Translations under genes and position numbers: made by a program | The notes under the pieces: model-generated | The model's input: the letters and a program-made list of their open reading frames with translations, nothing else | The model's database searches: none | What the model was told of the DNA's origin: nothing | NCBI GenBank assembly: GCA_047974765.1 | Contig: JBKECP010000044.1 | Coordinates: forward strand, 17,831 to 81,830 | Direction: 5' to 3' | From: JBKECP01 sp047974765 | GTDB lineage: Bacteria; Pseudomonadota; Gammaproteobacteria; Pseudomonadales; Halieaceae | Length of the DNA stretch: 64,000 nucleotides | Shown: positions 1 through 9,158 of the stretch, piece by piece | Numbering within the stretch: the first letter of the stretch is position 1 | Layout of the letters: the number at the start of each line of letters is the position of its first letter

Positions 1-890
1 TGGTTATTGTCGGTCCCTGTTCGGTACATGAACCGGCAGCACTCATCGAGTACGCGAAAGACTTTAAGCAGCAGTGTGAACCCTTGCAGGATGCTATTTT
101 TCCAGTGCTGCGGGTTTATTTTGAAAAACCCAGAACTGTTGTTGGCTGGAAAGGGCTGATTAATGATCCAGACCTTGATAACAGTTTTCATATTAATCGC
201 GGTCTTCACCTGGCCAGGCAGGTACTGCTGGATGTCGCCGGACTCGGCCTGCCAGCTGCCAGTGAATTTCTCGACACAACCTTTGGCCAATACTATGCCG
301 ACCTGGTCAGTTTTGGTGCGATTGGTGCCCGCACGGTGGAAAGCCAGATTCACCGTGAATTGGCCTCGGGGTTATCCATGCCGGTTGGTTTTAAAAATGG
401 CACAACGGGCCGCATCGATGTGGCCATTGACGCCATCCGCAGCGCTCGCCACGGACACTGGTTTCCCTCACTGACCAAAGAAGGTACTCCCGCCATTCTG
501 GAATCCACCGGCAATCCGCACAGTTATCTGATTTTACGCGGTGGCACCGAGTCAGGCCCCAACTATCATACCCAAGCCATTCAGGCTGCCGTCGAAGCAT
601 TACAGGCTCAGACGCTGCCAGCTTCACTGATCGTTGATTGCAGTCATGGCAATAGCAATAAAGACCCGGCAAAGCAGGCACAGGTAATCTCGAATTTGTG
701 TACACAAATAGAACAGGGGCAAGAAGCTATACGGGGTGTCATGCTGGAAAGCCACCTGATCAGTGGCAATCAGCCAATGGCAAAACGGGAGGCTCTGACC
801 TGGGGCCAGAGCATCACTGACGCCTGCCTTTCACTGGCAGAGACGGCACCGCTGCTGACACAACTGGCCGCAACGGTGCGCGCGCGCTGA
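1..890 (+). CDS. 3-deoxy-7-phosphoheptulonate (DAHP) synthase, class I, 5' truncated by window edge
   Basis: This enzyme condenses phosphoenolpyruvate with erythrose 4-phosphate, the first step of the shikimate pathway to aromatic amino acids. The reading frame is open from base 3 (VIVGPCSVHEP), so the true start lies upstream of the window. The first internal ATG, at 84, lies inside the conserved domain and is not the start. Family motifs visible are GPCSVH, RVYFEKPRT, GWKGLINDP, GARTVESQ, GFKNGT, GTESGPNY, DCSHGNSNKD and ESHLISGNQ. The DCSHGNSNKD form resembles the AroF/AroH isozymes more than AroG, but the feedback specificity cannot be read from this. It converges on the DUF481 gene, with only two bases between the stop codons and no hairpin there. 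Confidence 0.95.
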   Translation, partial: VIVGPCSVHEPAALIEYAKDFKQQCEPLQDAIFPVLRVYFEKPRTVVGWKGLINDPDLDNSFHINRGLHLARQVLLDVAGLGLPAASEFLDTTFGQYYADLVSFGAIGARTVESQIHRELASGLSMPVGFKNGTTGRIDVAIDAIRSARHGHWFPSLTKEGTPAILESTGNPHSYLILRGGTESGPNYHTQAIQAAVEALQAQTLPASLIVDCSHGNSNKDPAKQAQVISNLCTQIEQGQEAIRGVMLESHLISGNQPMAKREALTWGQSITDACLSLAETAPLLTQLAATVRAR

Positions 891-892
891 TG

Positions 893-1948
893 TTACCAGG
901 TATAACCGATGCGGAAGCGATAGGTTTCATCAAGTTTTTCAACGCCGTTGGGTACACCACTGTCGTATTCCAATAACACTTCAGCCGCCGCTTCAATACT
1001 GAACATCATAGGGAAGGCCAGACCTATTGTGGTGTTCACAATCAAATCACCCGCATCATCCAGATTCAATATGCCATTGTGATCCAGATACAGGCGGGAC
1101 TCGCCACCCAGAATGTTGGACGATGCCGTTACCGTCCAGTTCATACCGGGGTATTCCTTGTCTTCGGCAAGAATAAAGTCTTCATTGACATAAACCACAC
1201 CAGCTTCCGCCGACAAGGCTATTCTGGGTGTATTGTAGAACTCACGGCCAATATAGGGGCCGATATAGTACCGCAGATCCAGGTCGGCAAATTTATCGCC
1301 TTCGGCGGCGGCATTCATACCCCAGTACCAGGGGCCATCAATAAAGTAATCGTATTTACCGATAGCAATCCAGTTTTCCGCATTTTTGAGGCCGTTGGCC
1401 TCATCAATTTCGCCGTTGAGCTTGAAGGTGTAACGATCACGCAGGCTGCGCCAGTAGGATTCAACTTTATAGTCAAATTCATCAGTTTCTGTATTACCGC
1501 GCTCCAGCGTGAGTGCGCCACTGACCAGACCTGTCCAGTTGTAACCCTGCCCCAATTCCCAGGGCTCTGGGTTGGTCACTTGCAAATCAGACAATGCATA
1601 CGTGCTTTGTGGTGCCAGCGAAGCGGGCAGCAGCAACTGCTCTTCTTTGACAATCACCGGCTGATTCTCGATCAGTGTGCCATCTTGCAGCTTCATGACA
1701 ACAGGATTACGGGTCGCCATCGATTCCACCTGATCCTGGGGAATACTCAGGATACCGGCAAAACCGGTTTCAACGCTAAGCACTCCATCGCGCATCGCCG
1801 TTACTGTACCCACAATATGTGAGCCATCTTTAAGGGTGATTTTATCCAGATGCGCATTCGCATCCGCAGCTATTGCTGTTGTAACATGCATCGCCAGCAA
1901 ACCAGCCGCCAACAGAGGCATAACGCCCTTTTTTGATTTTGCCATCAT
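893..1948 (-). CDS. DUF481 family outer-membrane protein with N-terminal SH3-like segment
   Basis: Predicted secreted outer-membrane beta-barrel protein of 351 residues. A Sec signal peptide is clear: KSKK, then a hydrophobic stretch ending in TTAIA-A at about residue 28. Residues about 33-95 (DKITLKDGSHIVGTV, then LQDGTLIENQPVIV) look like two small SH3-like or LSm-like beta repeats. The rest is rich in alternating aromatic and charged strands and ends in a terminal aromatic (IGYTW), as expected for a DUF481 barrel of the YdiY/salt-induced group. Two adjacent ATG codons (1948 and 1945) could start translation, with TTAGGA directly before them. Function is unknown for the family. The two-base gap to the convergent DAHP synthase gene means the transcripts must overlap. 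Confidence 0.85.
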   Translation of the reverse strand: MMAKSKKGVMPLLAAGLLAMHVTTAIAADANAHLDKITLKDGSHIVGTVTAMRDGVLSVETGFAGILSIPQDQVESMATRNPVVMKLQDGTLIENQPVIVKEEQLLLPASLAPQSTYALSDLQVTNPEPWELGQGYNWTGLVSGALTLERGNTETDEFDYKVESYWRSLRDRYTFKLNGEIDEANGLKNAENWIAIGKYDYFIDGPWYWGMNAAAEGDKFADLDLRYYIGPYIGREFYNTPRIALSAEAGVVYVNEDFILAEDKEYPGMNWTVTASSNILGGESRLYLDHNGILNLDDAGDLIVNTTIGLAFPMMFSIEAAAEVLLEYDSGVPNGVEKLDETYRFRIGYTW

Positions 1949-2257
1949 CCTAATCTTCTAACCTTCAACGTTATTTAAAATTTCACCAGTAGCAGCCATC
2001 CAGAGATCCGACTACTGTCATACACACAGGGGGTGCGCCACCATACCGAATAAAGCCAAATGGCCATAGCCGAAGAATGTAAAAATAACGCAAAAATTTG
2101 TAAATCAGATAGCGATCTAGCGATAGCAAAGATATTTTCTGCAAGATATCAACGCTCTACAGCACCTTGTCAAAGGCTGCTAGAATGCCAAACTTTTAAT
2201 AATCATCATTTGACCCAATCAGCCACTTGCGTCAATGGACTAAAGCCTGGAGCAGCC

Positions 2258-3613
2258 ATGAGTACATTTGATTTCGATCTCTTCGTTATCGGTGCCGGTT
2301 CAGGTGGCGTGCGCGCTGCCCGTATGTCAGCCGGTTTCGGTGCCCGTGTGGCTGTGGCTGAAGATCGCTATATGGGCGGCACCTGTGTCAATGTGGGCTG
2401 TGTACCCAAAAAGCTCTATGTTTACGCTTCCGAGTATGGCAAGGGCTTTGAAGATGCCCGTGGTTTTGGCTGGCAAAGTGAACGCCCGGCTTTTGACTGG
2501 GCCACGTTGCGCGATAATAAAAAGGCCGAAATCAGCCGCCTCAATGCTATCTATGAGCAATTGCTTGAGGGCGCCGATGTAAGCCTTATCAACGGTCGCG
2601 CCCGTATCAACGGTCCCAATACCGTTGTTGTTGATGGCAAAAGCTACAGCGCTGAACGCATTTTGATTGCCACTGGCGGCTGGCCTTATATACCGGAGTT
2701 TCCCGGTAGTGAGCTGGCCATCACCTCTAATGAAATTTTTGATCTGGAGGCCTTTCCTGAGCGACTGGTAGTGGTGGGTGGTGGCTATATTGCTGTTGAG
2801 TTTGCCGGTATTTTCAAAGGCCTGGGCGCCCAGGTCAGCCAGCTCTACCGCGGCCCCCTGTTCCTGCGCAGCTTTGATACCGATATCCGCACTCACGCCG
2901 CCCGTGAAATTGTCAATTCAGGTATCGATCTGCGTTTTGAAACCAATGTTACGGCCATTAGCCGCGCTGCCGACGGCCTGCACCTGAGCTTGACCGATGG
3001 CAGCAGCCTGACAGCTGACTGCGTACTTTACGCCACTGGCCGCAAACCCAATCTGGCAGGTCTCGGGCTGGAAACTGTGAATGTCAGTCTCAACGACAGT
3101 GGTTATATTCAGGTTGACGACCAGTTTTGCAGCAGTGAACCCTCCATCTTTGCCCTGGGGGATGTCACCGGTGGCCTGGAATTAACACCAGTGGCACTGG
3201 CTGAGGGTATGGCTTTTGCACGCAATCACTTTAGCGACCAGAAGCAGAGCGTGGACTACGACTTTATTCCCACTGCTGTATTTTGCCAGCCAAACATTGG
3301 TACGGTCGGCTTCACCGAAGAGGCCGCCAGTGCCCGCTTTGGCAAACTGCGTATTTACAAATCCGCTTTCCGCCCGATGAAGCACACAATCAGCGGCCGC
3401 GAGGAGCGCTCCTTCATGAAGCTGATTGTGGATGACGCCTCTGACCGGGTTATTGGTGCCCATATGGTAGGGCCGGATGCAGGCGAAATCATGCAGGGCA
3501 TTGCTATTGCTATGCGCGCCGGTGCCACCAAGGCTCTCTTTGACAGCACCATTGGTATTCATCCAACCGCAGCAGAAGAATTCGTCACCCTGCGTGAACA
3601 ATGGCAGGTTTAA
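2258..3613 (+). CDS. gor: Glutathione-disulfide reductase
   Basis: FAD-dependent NADPH:glutathione disulfide reductase, which keeps cytoplasmic glutathione reduced. The frame is open from 2060, but the ATG at 2258 follows a GGAG five bases upstream and gives 451 residues, the normal size of the family. Visible motifs are the N-terminal FAD fold (VIGAGSGGVRAAR), the redox pair CVNVGC (Cys43 and Cys48), the NAD(P) fold VVVGGGYIAVEFAG, the second FAD motif ALGDVTGG and the C-terminal His-Glu pair in HPTAAEE. All catalytic residues are intact. It stands alone and converges on the ExeA-like gene with about 50 bases between. I see no OxyR-type site that I would defend. Confidence 0.95.
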   Translation: MSTFDFDLFVIGAGSGGVRAARMSAGFGARVAVAEDRYMGGTCVNVGCVPKKLYVYASEYGKGFEDARGFGWQSERPAFDWATLRDNKKAEISRLNAIYEQLLEGADVSLINGRARINGPNTVVVDGKSYSAERILIATGGWPYIPEFPGSELAITSNEIFDLEAFPERLVVVGGGYIAVEFAGIFKGLGAQVSQLYRGPLFLRSFDTDIRTHAAREIVNSGIDLRFETNVTAISRAADGLHLSLTDGSSLTADCVLYATGRKPNLAGLGLETVNVSLNDSGYIQVDDQFCSSEPSIFALGDVTGGLELTPVALAEGMAFARNHFSDQKQSVDYDFIPTAVFCQPNIGTVGFTEEAASARFGKLRIYKSAFRPMKHTISGREERSFMKLIVDDASDRVIGAHMVGPDAGEIMQGIAIAMRAGATKALFDSTIGIHPTAAEEFVTLREQWQV

Positions 3614-3664
3614 ATTAAACCCGGCGACACCAACTTAAGGCATGCACAGATACTTCAGCACCAC

Positions 3665-5800
3665 TTATTCGTCGCTGAACATACGCCTCAGGCCTTTAAA
3701 AAAACCACTGTCAGATGTGTCTTCAGCCGAAATATCAGAAGCGGCATTGGTATTTTCCTGAACGGCATCCGGTTCCATGTCGTTTTTTTCGGCCTGCTCC
3801 AACGCAGTTTCACGCTGTGCCAGCTCAAGCTGCAAATTCAGCAAAGTACGATTGCCGGGCTGTAGTTTCAGCCCGCGCTCAATGTACCTGCGCGCCCGGC
3901 GCAAATCAGAACGGGAAAGGGCGGACTGTGCCAGTATTGCGTAACGCACCGGAATTTGCTCAAGCCCCTGTTTTGCCTCTGTATTATCAGCATCCAGCGC
4001 CAGCACTTTATGATAAAAATACCAGGCATTGTTCTGTCGGGGCGTGGTCAGCCTGAAGGCTGCCAGGGCATCCGCGCCCCATCGCAACCATGTCGACAGA
4101 GCCATATCCTTGCTGATCACACGCACTTCTGCGAGTAATGCTTCATGGTCACTGGCGGGCTCACGATGGCCAAAACCGGCATCTTCTGTTTCTGTCATTG
4201 TCGGCAGCTGCCTTAACTCGCTGCCTGATTGAGCGCTTTCTGGCTCAAAAGCCACAGACTCAGGCTGAGCCTCATGCATCTGCTGCCAGGTGATGTCACG
4301 CTCTGCCACCCCGGTTGACTCCGGTAGTTCAACAGAAACAGATTCAACAGACTCGTCCCGCCTGGACTGCGCCGGTTCTGTTTGTACCGGTTCGGGCTGT
4401 ACCACTGCAGGAGTGGTCACCTGCTCATCAGCCAATGTGTGATCAGAAGAAAAAGAAACCTCAGATCCGGCAGTTGCATTTTCTGTTGTCAAGGTATCGG
4501 GATGAACGACAACTGTCGCTACCTGATCACTATTCACGCTATCGCTCATGCCATAGCTCAAATAATCAGCAATTATTGGCTCAACTTTATGCCTCACTGA
4601 CAACACCACAAGCACGGCCAATATAACAAACCAGAGCCAGTGCCGTTTCCGTATACGGCCTTCTCCTGTACTGATATTGGCAGCAGGTGTGCGCTGATCG
4701 TCCGGTTTGCCCAGTTCAACAGATATAAGCACATCACCATTTTCATCAGTGAACTTGTTGGCGCTTATACCGATAACCGGCTCCACCGGCCTGTCTGGCT
4801 GTGCCTGTGTGTTTGCCTGAACAAGAGGCACTGCTTGATCCAGCGTCTCCCCCCACTGTGCCCACCCCCCCTCGATAAAGGCTTTCTCTTCTTCAGTGAG
4901 CGCAAGGCGTTGATCCAAATCACGCCCCGGCTGTTTTATCAATGCATCCAGTGCTGGTAGCGGTGCAGCGGTGCGATCAACAACATCCACTGAAGGCAGC
5001 AGTTGCTCATCCTGCATGGATAAAATCACCTGCAAGGTATCATCAAAACCCACTTTCGCCAGAGCTTGCGAGGCTCCATGTTGCAACAACCGCGAACACT
5101 GTTTGCACAGGTGTCTGGGCAATCCCTGGCTGGCTCTGTGCAACAATATAAAAAGACTGTGCTCAAAGGCGGGCTGCCCCTGCCAGTTGGCACATTGCAG
5201 GCGGTGGCGCACAAGGCCAACTGCATCGGTCAGATTCAGTGGCTCCAGTTTGTGCAGCGCCACCAACGATGGCTCAAACTGTGCCAGCGCCTGCTCATGC
5301 AAATGTTCAACCAGGGTCTGCGGGCCCAGCAATAATAATTGCAGTGCAGGACGCTGTTTGCCTCGCGGCTCCATAAGCAGCCACAAGGGTTTCAGTGCAG
5401 CCGCCGAAAGATGTTGTGCCTCATCAATAATCAACAGCGTATGCCGCTGTTGCTTTAGTTTCAGCTCGATAGTTTGCAGCACAGTGAAACGTTCCTGTTC
5501 TGATGCCCGGATACCCAGGGCATAAGCCACCATCTGCAAAATATCGCTATCGCCGGTAGAAGCTCCGGCAATCTGCGCGACAAAATCCCCTCTGGCCTGT
5601 AAACGCTGTGTCACACTGGCAGCCAGCGTGGTTTTACCCGTACCGGAACGACCACTGAGCAACAGCACCCGCTCACCCCGATCAACAGCAGCCAGCATTT
5701 TTTCCCGAACACGCTGAAGATACGGATATTCAAAGACGTAACGGACATCTGGTGTCAGCTGGAAGGGGTCGGCTGTCAGTTGATAATAATCCGTATACAT
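3665..5800 (-). CDS. ExeA/GspA-like AAA ATPase with one membrane span and C-terminal helical repeats
   Basis: A 711-residue protein beginning with the ExeA signature (YYQLTADPFQLTPD). Walker A is GRSGTGKTT at residues 50-58 and Walker B is LLIIDEAQH at 122-130. After the AAA domain and a linker comes one hydrophobic span near residues 388-403, just after a basic RKRHWLW. An acidic low-complexity region follows, then TPR-like helices near residues 590-670 (WYFYHKVLALDADNTEAKQGL; RRARRYIERGLKLQPGNRTL). The topology suggests a cytoplasmic ATPase joined to a periplasmic repeat arm. In known systems ExeA helps insert the type II secretin through peptidoglycan, and MshM acts in pilus assembly. No secretion or pilus genes are nearby, so its partner is unknown. 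It is divergent from the thiamine operon. Confidence 0.8.
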   Translation of the reverse strand: MYTDYYQLTADPFQLTPDVRYVFEYPYLQRVREKMLAAVDRGERVLLLSGRSGTGKTTLAASVTQRLQARGDFVAQIAGASTGDSDILQMVAYALGIRASEQERFTVLQTIELKLKQQRHTLLIIDEAQHLSAAALKPLWLLMEPRGKQRPALQLLLLGPQTLVEHLHEQALAQFEPSLVALHKLEPLNLTDAVGLVRHRLQCANWQGQPAFEHSLFILLHRASQGLPRHLCKQCSRLLQHGASQALAKVGFDDTLQVILSMQDEQLLPSVDVVDRTAAPLPALDALIKQPGRDLDQRLALTEEEKAFIEGGWAQWGETLDQAVPLVQANTQAQPDRPVEPVIGISANKFTDENGDVLISVELGKPDDQRTPAANISTGEGRIRKRHWLWFVILAVLVVLSVRHKVEPIIADYLSYGMSDSVNSDQVATVVVHPDTLTTENATAGSEVSFSSDHTLADEQVTTPAVVQPEPVQTEPAQSRRDESVESVSVELPESTGVAERDITWQQMHEAQPESVAFEPESAQSGSELRQLPTMTETEDAGFGHREPASDHEALLAEVRVISKDMALSTWLRWGADALAAFRLTTPRQNNAWYFYHKVLALDADNTEAKQGLEQIPVRYAILAQSALSRSDLRRARRYIERGLKLQPGNRTLLNLQLELAQRETALEQAEKNDMEPDAVQENTNAASDISAEDTSDSGFFKGLRRMFSDE

Positions 5801-5992
5801 GGGCAGTTACAGCTTGATCATTATCACCCAAGTGTAACCGAAGGTTCATCACAACGCCTGTCTCTTGCAGGCACCTTTTACAGCCTGCCTGCCTGCGAGC
5901 AATCGCTATATTTCAGTGCTCCGCCCTCATTGCCCCACCACAACGCCGGACTGGCAGTGACCATTATCCGCTTCGCCAAAACCATTCACCGG

Positions 5993-6020
5993 TTGACACC
6001 AACAGGAACTGTTCTATTAT
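5993..6020 (+). promoter_or_regulatory. Sigma-70 type promoter of the thiamine operon
   Basis: A perfect -35 box TTGACA (5993-5998) is followed after 16 bases by TATTAT (6015-6020), five of six matches to the -10 consensus. A start site about seven bases downstream would place the TPP riboswitch at the very 5' end of the mRNA, which fits well. The stretch 5801-5992 between the divergent ExeA-like gene and this promoter holds no gene that I can support. Confidence 0.75.
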
Positions 6021-6026
6021 TGTCCA

Positions 6027-6130
6027 ACGTCAGGGGAGTCCCGCCCAAGGGACTGAGAGGCTGATTGGAGATATCTCCGGTGAAGCGACCCTTTGAACCT
6101 GACCCAGTTGATACTGGCGTAGGAAGACCG
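6027..6130 (+). ncRNA. TPP riboswitch (THI element)
   Basis: The thiamine pyrophosphate aptamer is recognisable by its conserved blocks in the right order. GGGGAGTCCC and GGGACTGAGAGG form the P2/P3 arm that holds the pyrimidine ring. GACCCTTTGAACCTGA, then GTTGATACTGGCGTAGG, form the P4/P5 arm that holds the pyrophosphate. It lies 125 bases upstream of thiC and just after the promoter, so it is expected to switch off the whole thi operon when TPP is plentiful. A second inverted repeat (6128-6136 with 6158-6167, one bulge) follows the aptamer and may be part of the expression platform. The exact ends of the aptamer are approximate. Confidence 0.96.
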
Positions 6131-6229
6131 AAGAACGATTCCCACTGGATCAGAACTGTTCTTTCGGATGCGGGAGAATACCCTGGTTCAACACGCCCAC
6201 ATCTGCTTTCTGCTGTAAAGTTTCACTTG

Positions 6230-6251
6230 GGTCTTTTCGCAAGAGGAGACC
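6230..6251 (+). promoter_or_regulatory. Candidate Shine-Dalgarno-sequestering hairpin before thiC
   Basis: GGTCT (6230-6234) can pair with AGACC (6247-6251), with further weak pairs inside. The thiC ribosome binding site GAGGAG (6243-6248) is partly in the stem. No run of T follows, so this looks like a translational rather than a terminator type of expression platform, as is common for TPP riboswitches in gammaproteobacteria. This is inferred from pairing by eye only. Confidence 0.45.
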
Positions 6252-6254
6252 AGA

Positions 6255-8045
6255 ATGAAAGCTATCCACTCCACTGTTACAACCGGCCCGCTGTCAGCAT
6301 CGCGCAAAATCCATCTTTGTGGGCAGATACATAATGTCCAGGTACCCATGCGTGAAATTGCCCTATCGGAGGAGGCTCCACTAACAGTTTATGACAGCTC
6401 CGGCCCCTATACAGACCCGGCAGCAACAATTGATATCACCAAAGGCCTGCCCCAACTGCGCTCGAAATGGCTGCTGATGCGCGCTGATGTCGAAGCTTAT
6501 GACGGGCGCACAGTGGCCGATGCCGATAATGGCTTTGCAACAGGTGAACGCCTGGTTCCTGCCTTTCCCCTTAAACACAAACCCTTGCGTGCGACAGGCG
6601 GGCGCGCAGTAACGCAACTTGCCTATGCCCGCTCAGGCATCATTACTCCCGAGATGGAATTTGTCGCCATTCGTGAAAATGAAGGCCGCCTGGGTGCGCA
6701 TGCCACGCCTCGTGATGGCGAGGCCTTTGGCGCAAAGCTACCCGACCTGGTGACAGCAGAGTTTGTACGGCAGGAAATTGCAGCTGGCCGCGCCGTCATT
6801 CCCGCCAATATCAACCATCGAGAGCTGGAGCCGATGATTATCGGCCGCAATTTTTTGGTCAAGGTTAATGCCAACATCGGCAACTCGGCAGTTACATCGT
6901 CCATGGAAGAAGAAATCGACAAAATGGTTTGGGCCATTCGTTGGGGAGCCGACACAGTGATGGACCTGTCTACCGGGCGCAATATTCATAATATTCGTGA
7001 GTGGATCATTCGTAACAGTCCGGTGCCGATTGGTACTGTTCCCCTCTATCAGGCACTGGAAAAAGTAGGTGGCATAGCTGAGAACCTGAGCTGGGAAATC
7101 TTCCGCGACACACTGATTGAGCAGGCGGAACAGGGCGTGGATTACTTTACAATTCACGCCGGCCTGCGACTGCATATGGTACCAATGACGGCACAGCGCG
7201 TAACGGGCATCGTATCCCGTGGCGGTTCGATCATGGCGAAATGGTGCCTGCATCACCACCGGGAATCCTTTCTTTACGAACATTTTGATGACATCTGCGA
7301 CATCATGCGAGCCTATGATGTGTCATTCAGCCTGGGCGATGGATTGCGACCAGGATCCATTGCTGACGCCAATGACGAAGCCCAGTTTGCCGAACTGCAC
7401 ACGCTGGGCGAGTTAACCAAAATAGCATGGGACAGGGACTGCCAGGTGATCATCGAAGGCCCAGGCCATGTGCCAATGCACAAGATCAAGGCCAATATGG
7501 ATGAGCAGCTGCGCCATTGCGGTGAAGCGCCATTCTATACCCTGGGGCCACTGACCACAGATATTGCGCCGGGATATGACCATATTACTTCGGCTATCGG
7601 AGCGGCGATGATCGGATGGTTCGGCACTGCGATGCTGTGTTATGTCACGCCAAAAGAGCATCTTGGTCTGCCTGGCCGCGATGATGTGAAGACGGGTGTT
7701 ATCACCTACAAGCTGGCGGCTCACGCAGCAGATCTGGCCAAAGGACACCCCGGCGCCCAGCGGCGCGATGACGCCCTGTCGCGCGCCCGCTTTGAATTTC
7801 GCTGGGAGGATCAGTTCAATCTTGGCCTGGACCCTGATACAGCGCGGGCCATGCACGATGAAACCATGCCTTCTGCGTCACACAAGGTCGCACATTTCTG
7901 CTCAATGTGCGGCCCAAAATTCTGCTCGATGCGTATTTCCCATGATATCCGGGCCGAGGCTGAAAAACGCGAAGGTATGGCCCGGATGGCCGAAAAATTC
8001 CGAGAAGGCAGGCAACTGTACATCCCGGCGGAGAACGTCAAATGA
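6255..8045 (+). CDS. thiC: Phosphomethylpyrimidine synthase ThiC
   Basis: Radical-SAM enzyme that rearranges aminoimidazole ribotide into HMP phosphate, the pyrimidine half of thiamine. It has 596 residues, slightly shorter than the roughly 630 of the E. coli enzyme. The C-terminal iron-sulfur motif CSMCGPKFCSM (CxxCxxxxC, near residues 549-557) is intact. Core motifs include MRADVEAYDGRTV, NINHRELEPMIIGRNF, DLSTGRNIH, RGGSIMAKWC and EGPGHVPMHKI. The ATG at 6255 has a GAGGAG seven bases upstream. It is the first gene of a seven-gene operon under the TPP riboswitch, and its stop overlaps the ThiO start in ATGA. Confidence 0.98.
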   Translation: MKAIHSTVTTGPLSASRKIHLCGQIHNVQVPMREIALSEEAPLTVYDSSGPYTDPAATIDITKGLPQLRSKWLLMRADVEAYDGRTVADADNGFATGERLVPAFPLKHKPLRATGGRAVTQLAYARSGIITPEMEFVAIRENEGRLGAHATPRDGEAFGAKLPDLVTAEFVRQEIAAGRAVIPANINHRELEPMIIGRNFLVKVNANIGNSAVTSSMEEEIDKMVWAIRWGADTVMDLSTGRNIHNIREWIIRNSPVPIGTVPLYQALEKVGGIAENLSWEIFRDTLIEQAEQGVDYFTIHAGLRLHMVPMTAQRVTGIVSRGGSIMAKWCLHHHRESFLYEHFDDICDIMRAYDVSFSLGDGLRPGSIADANDEAQFAELHTLGELTKIAWDRDCQVIIEGPGHVPMHKIKANMDEQLRHCGEAPFYTLGPLTTDIAPGYDHITSAIGAAMIGWFGTAMLCYVTPKEHLGLPGRDDVKTGVITYKLAAHAADLAKGHPGAQRRDDALSRARFEFRWEDQFNLGLDPDTARAMHDETMPSASHKVAHFCSMCGPKFCSMRISHDIRAEAEKREGMARMAEKFREGRQLYIPAENVK

Positions 8046-8968
8046 TTTCAGTTATCGGTAGCGGCGTCGCAGGCTTGTGCACAGCAACAGTCCTGTCTGA
8101 AAAGGGCTTTACCGTTGAGGTTATCGAGGCCGATATCCCAGCAGCATCCTGTCTGGCTGGCGGTATGCTGGCTCCTTTTTGCGAAGGGGAATCTGCGCCG
8201 CAGACAGTTGTTATCAAGGGCCAGCAGGCGCTGACCTGGTGGGCGGCACGGGTGCCCGTAACACGGCGCGGAACACTGGTACTGGCTCCGGCACGCGATG
8301 CGCAGGAACTGGACCGCTTTGCTGCGGCAACACAAAACCACCACTGGACAGAGCCAGGCACACTGGAGGCTGACCTTGCAGGACGTTTCGCACGCGGGCT
8401 GCTCTTTCCAGACGAAGGACATATGGACCCGGTGATTGCACTGGCAACACTGCGGGCGACGCTGATCAAATCGGGAGTATCGTTTCACACCGGGCAACCA
8501 ACCGGGCAGATTGTCGACTGCCGTGGCTGGGCGGCGCGGGACCAGTTGAGCGATCTGCGGCCGGTTCGCGGTGAAATGCTGGAGGTCTCTGCCCCGGATG
8601 TCGAACTGAGCCGCACGATACGGCTGCTGCATCCCCGGCTTGCCTGCTACATTGTTCCCCGTGGTCAGGGGCGTTATATGATTGGCGCAACCATGGTGGA
8701 AAGCGCCAGCGAAGATTTGATAACAGCGCGGGCCGTGGTTGAGCTGCTATCTGCGGCCTATACAGTCCAACCGGCTTTTGCCGAGGCACAGCTGATCATG
8801 ACAGACACCGGTCTGCGACCGGCGTTCCCCGATAATATCCCGGCCGTTCGTCGTCAGGGAGACCGAATTTACGTCAATGGCATGTACCGTCATGGCTTTT
8901 TAATGGCGCCAGCACTGGCCAGTGACGTGGCCCGGATACTTGCGCAGGCATCAATCAGTGAAGATTGA
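8042..8968 (+). CDS. thiO: Glycine oxidase ThiO (FAD-dependent)
   Basis: FAD enzyme of the D-amino-acid oxidase fold that oxidises glycine to the iminoglycine needed by ThiG for the thiazole ring. The N-terminal dinucleotide fold is VIGSGVAGLCTATVLSEKG. Later motifs are AGGMLAPFCE, RPVRGEMLEV and the C-terminal FAD contact GLRPAFPDNIP...VNGMYRHGFLMAPALA. The length of 308 residues is slightly short for the family (about 330-370). Presence of thiO rather than thiH indicates the oxygen-dependent route to iminoglycine. It overlaps thiC by four bases and thiS by eleven. Confidence 0.93.
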   Translation: MISVIGSGVAGLCTATVLSEKGFTVEVIEADIPAASCLAGGMLAPFCEGESAPQTVVIKGQQALTWWAARVPVTRRGTLVLAPARDAQELDRFAAATQNHHWTEPGTLEADLAGRFARGLLFPDEGHMDPVIALATLRATLIKSGVSFHTGQPTGQIVDCRGWAARDQLSDLRPVRGEMLEVSAPDVELSRTIRLLHPRLACYIVPRGQGRYMIGATMVESASEDLITARAVVELLSAAYTVQPAFAEAQLIMTDTGLRPAFPDNIPAVRRQGDRIYVNGMYRHGFLMAPALASDVARILAQASISED

Positions 8969-9155
8969 ACTTAACGGTGCAACAGTTGACACCAGCGCGC
9001 AGACACTGACGGCATTGATTGTCGAGCAGGGTGTTGATCCTGCTGTTGTTGCAAGTGCTCTGAACGGCCAATTTATCCCGCGGCAAATGCGCGATCAGAC
9101 GGTACTCGATGAAGGTGCCCGGGTTGAATTACTATCACCGATGCAGGGGGGTTGA
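8958..9155 (+). CDS. thiS: Sulfur carrier protein ThiS
   Basis: Small ubiquitin-like protein of about 65 residues. It ends in the required Gly-Gly, whose C-terminus is adenylated by ThiF and converted to a thiocarboxylate that delivers sulfur to ThiG. The likely start is the GTG at 8958 (VKIELNGATVDTS), which overlaps the end of thiO by eleven bases. An ATG-initiated frame from 8922 would add twelve residues unlike the family. The ubiquitin-like pattern (FIPRQMRDQTVLDEGARVELLSPMQGG) matches well. Confidence 0.93.
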   Translation: MKIELNGATVDTSAQTLTALIVEQGVDPAVVASALNGQFIPRQMRDQTVLDEGARVELLSPMQGG

Positions 9156-9158
9156 AGC

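Noticed and set aside
2060..2257. 66-residue N-terminal extension of glutathione reductase
   Set aside because: The extension has no targeting signal or homology, and ATG 2258 has a good ribosome site and the family's usual N-terminus.
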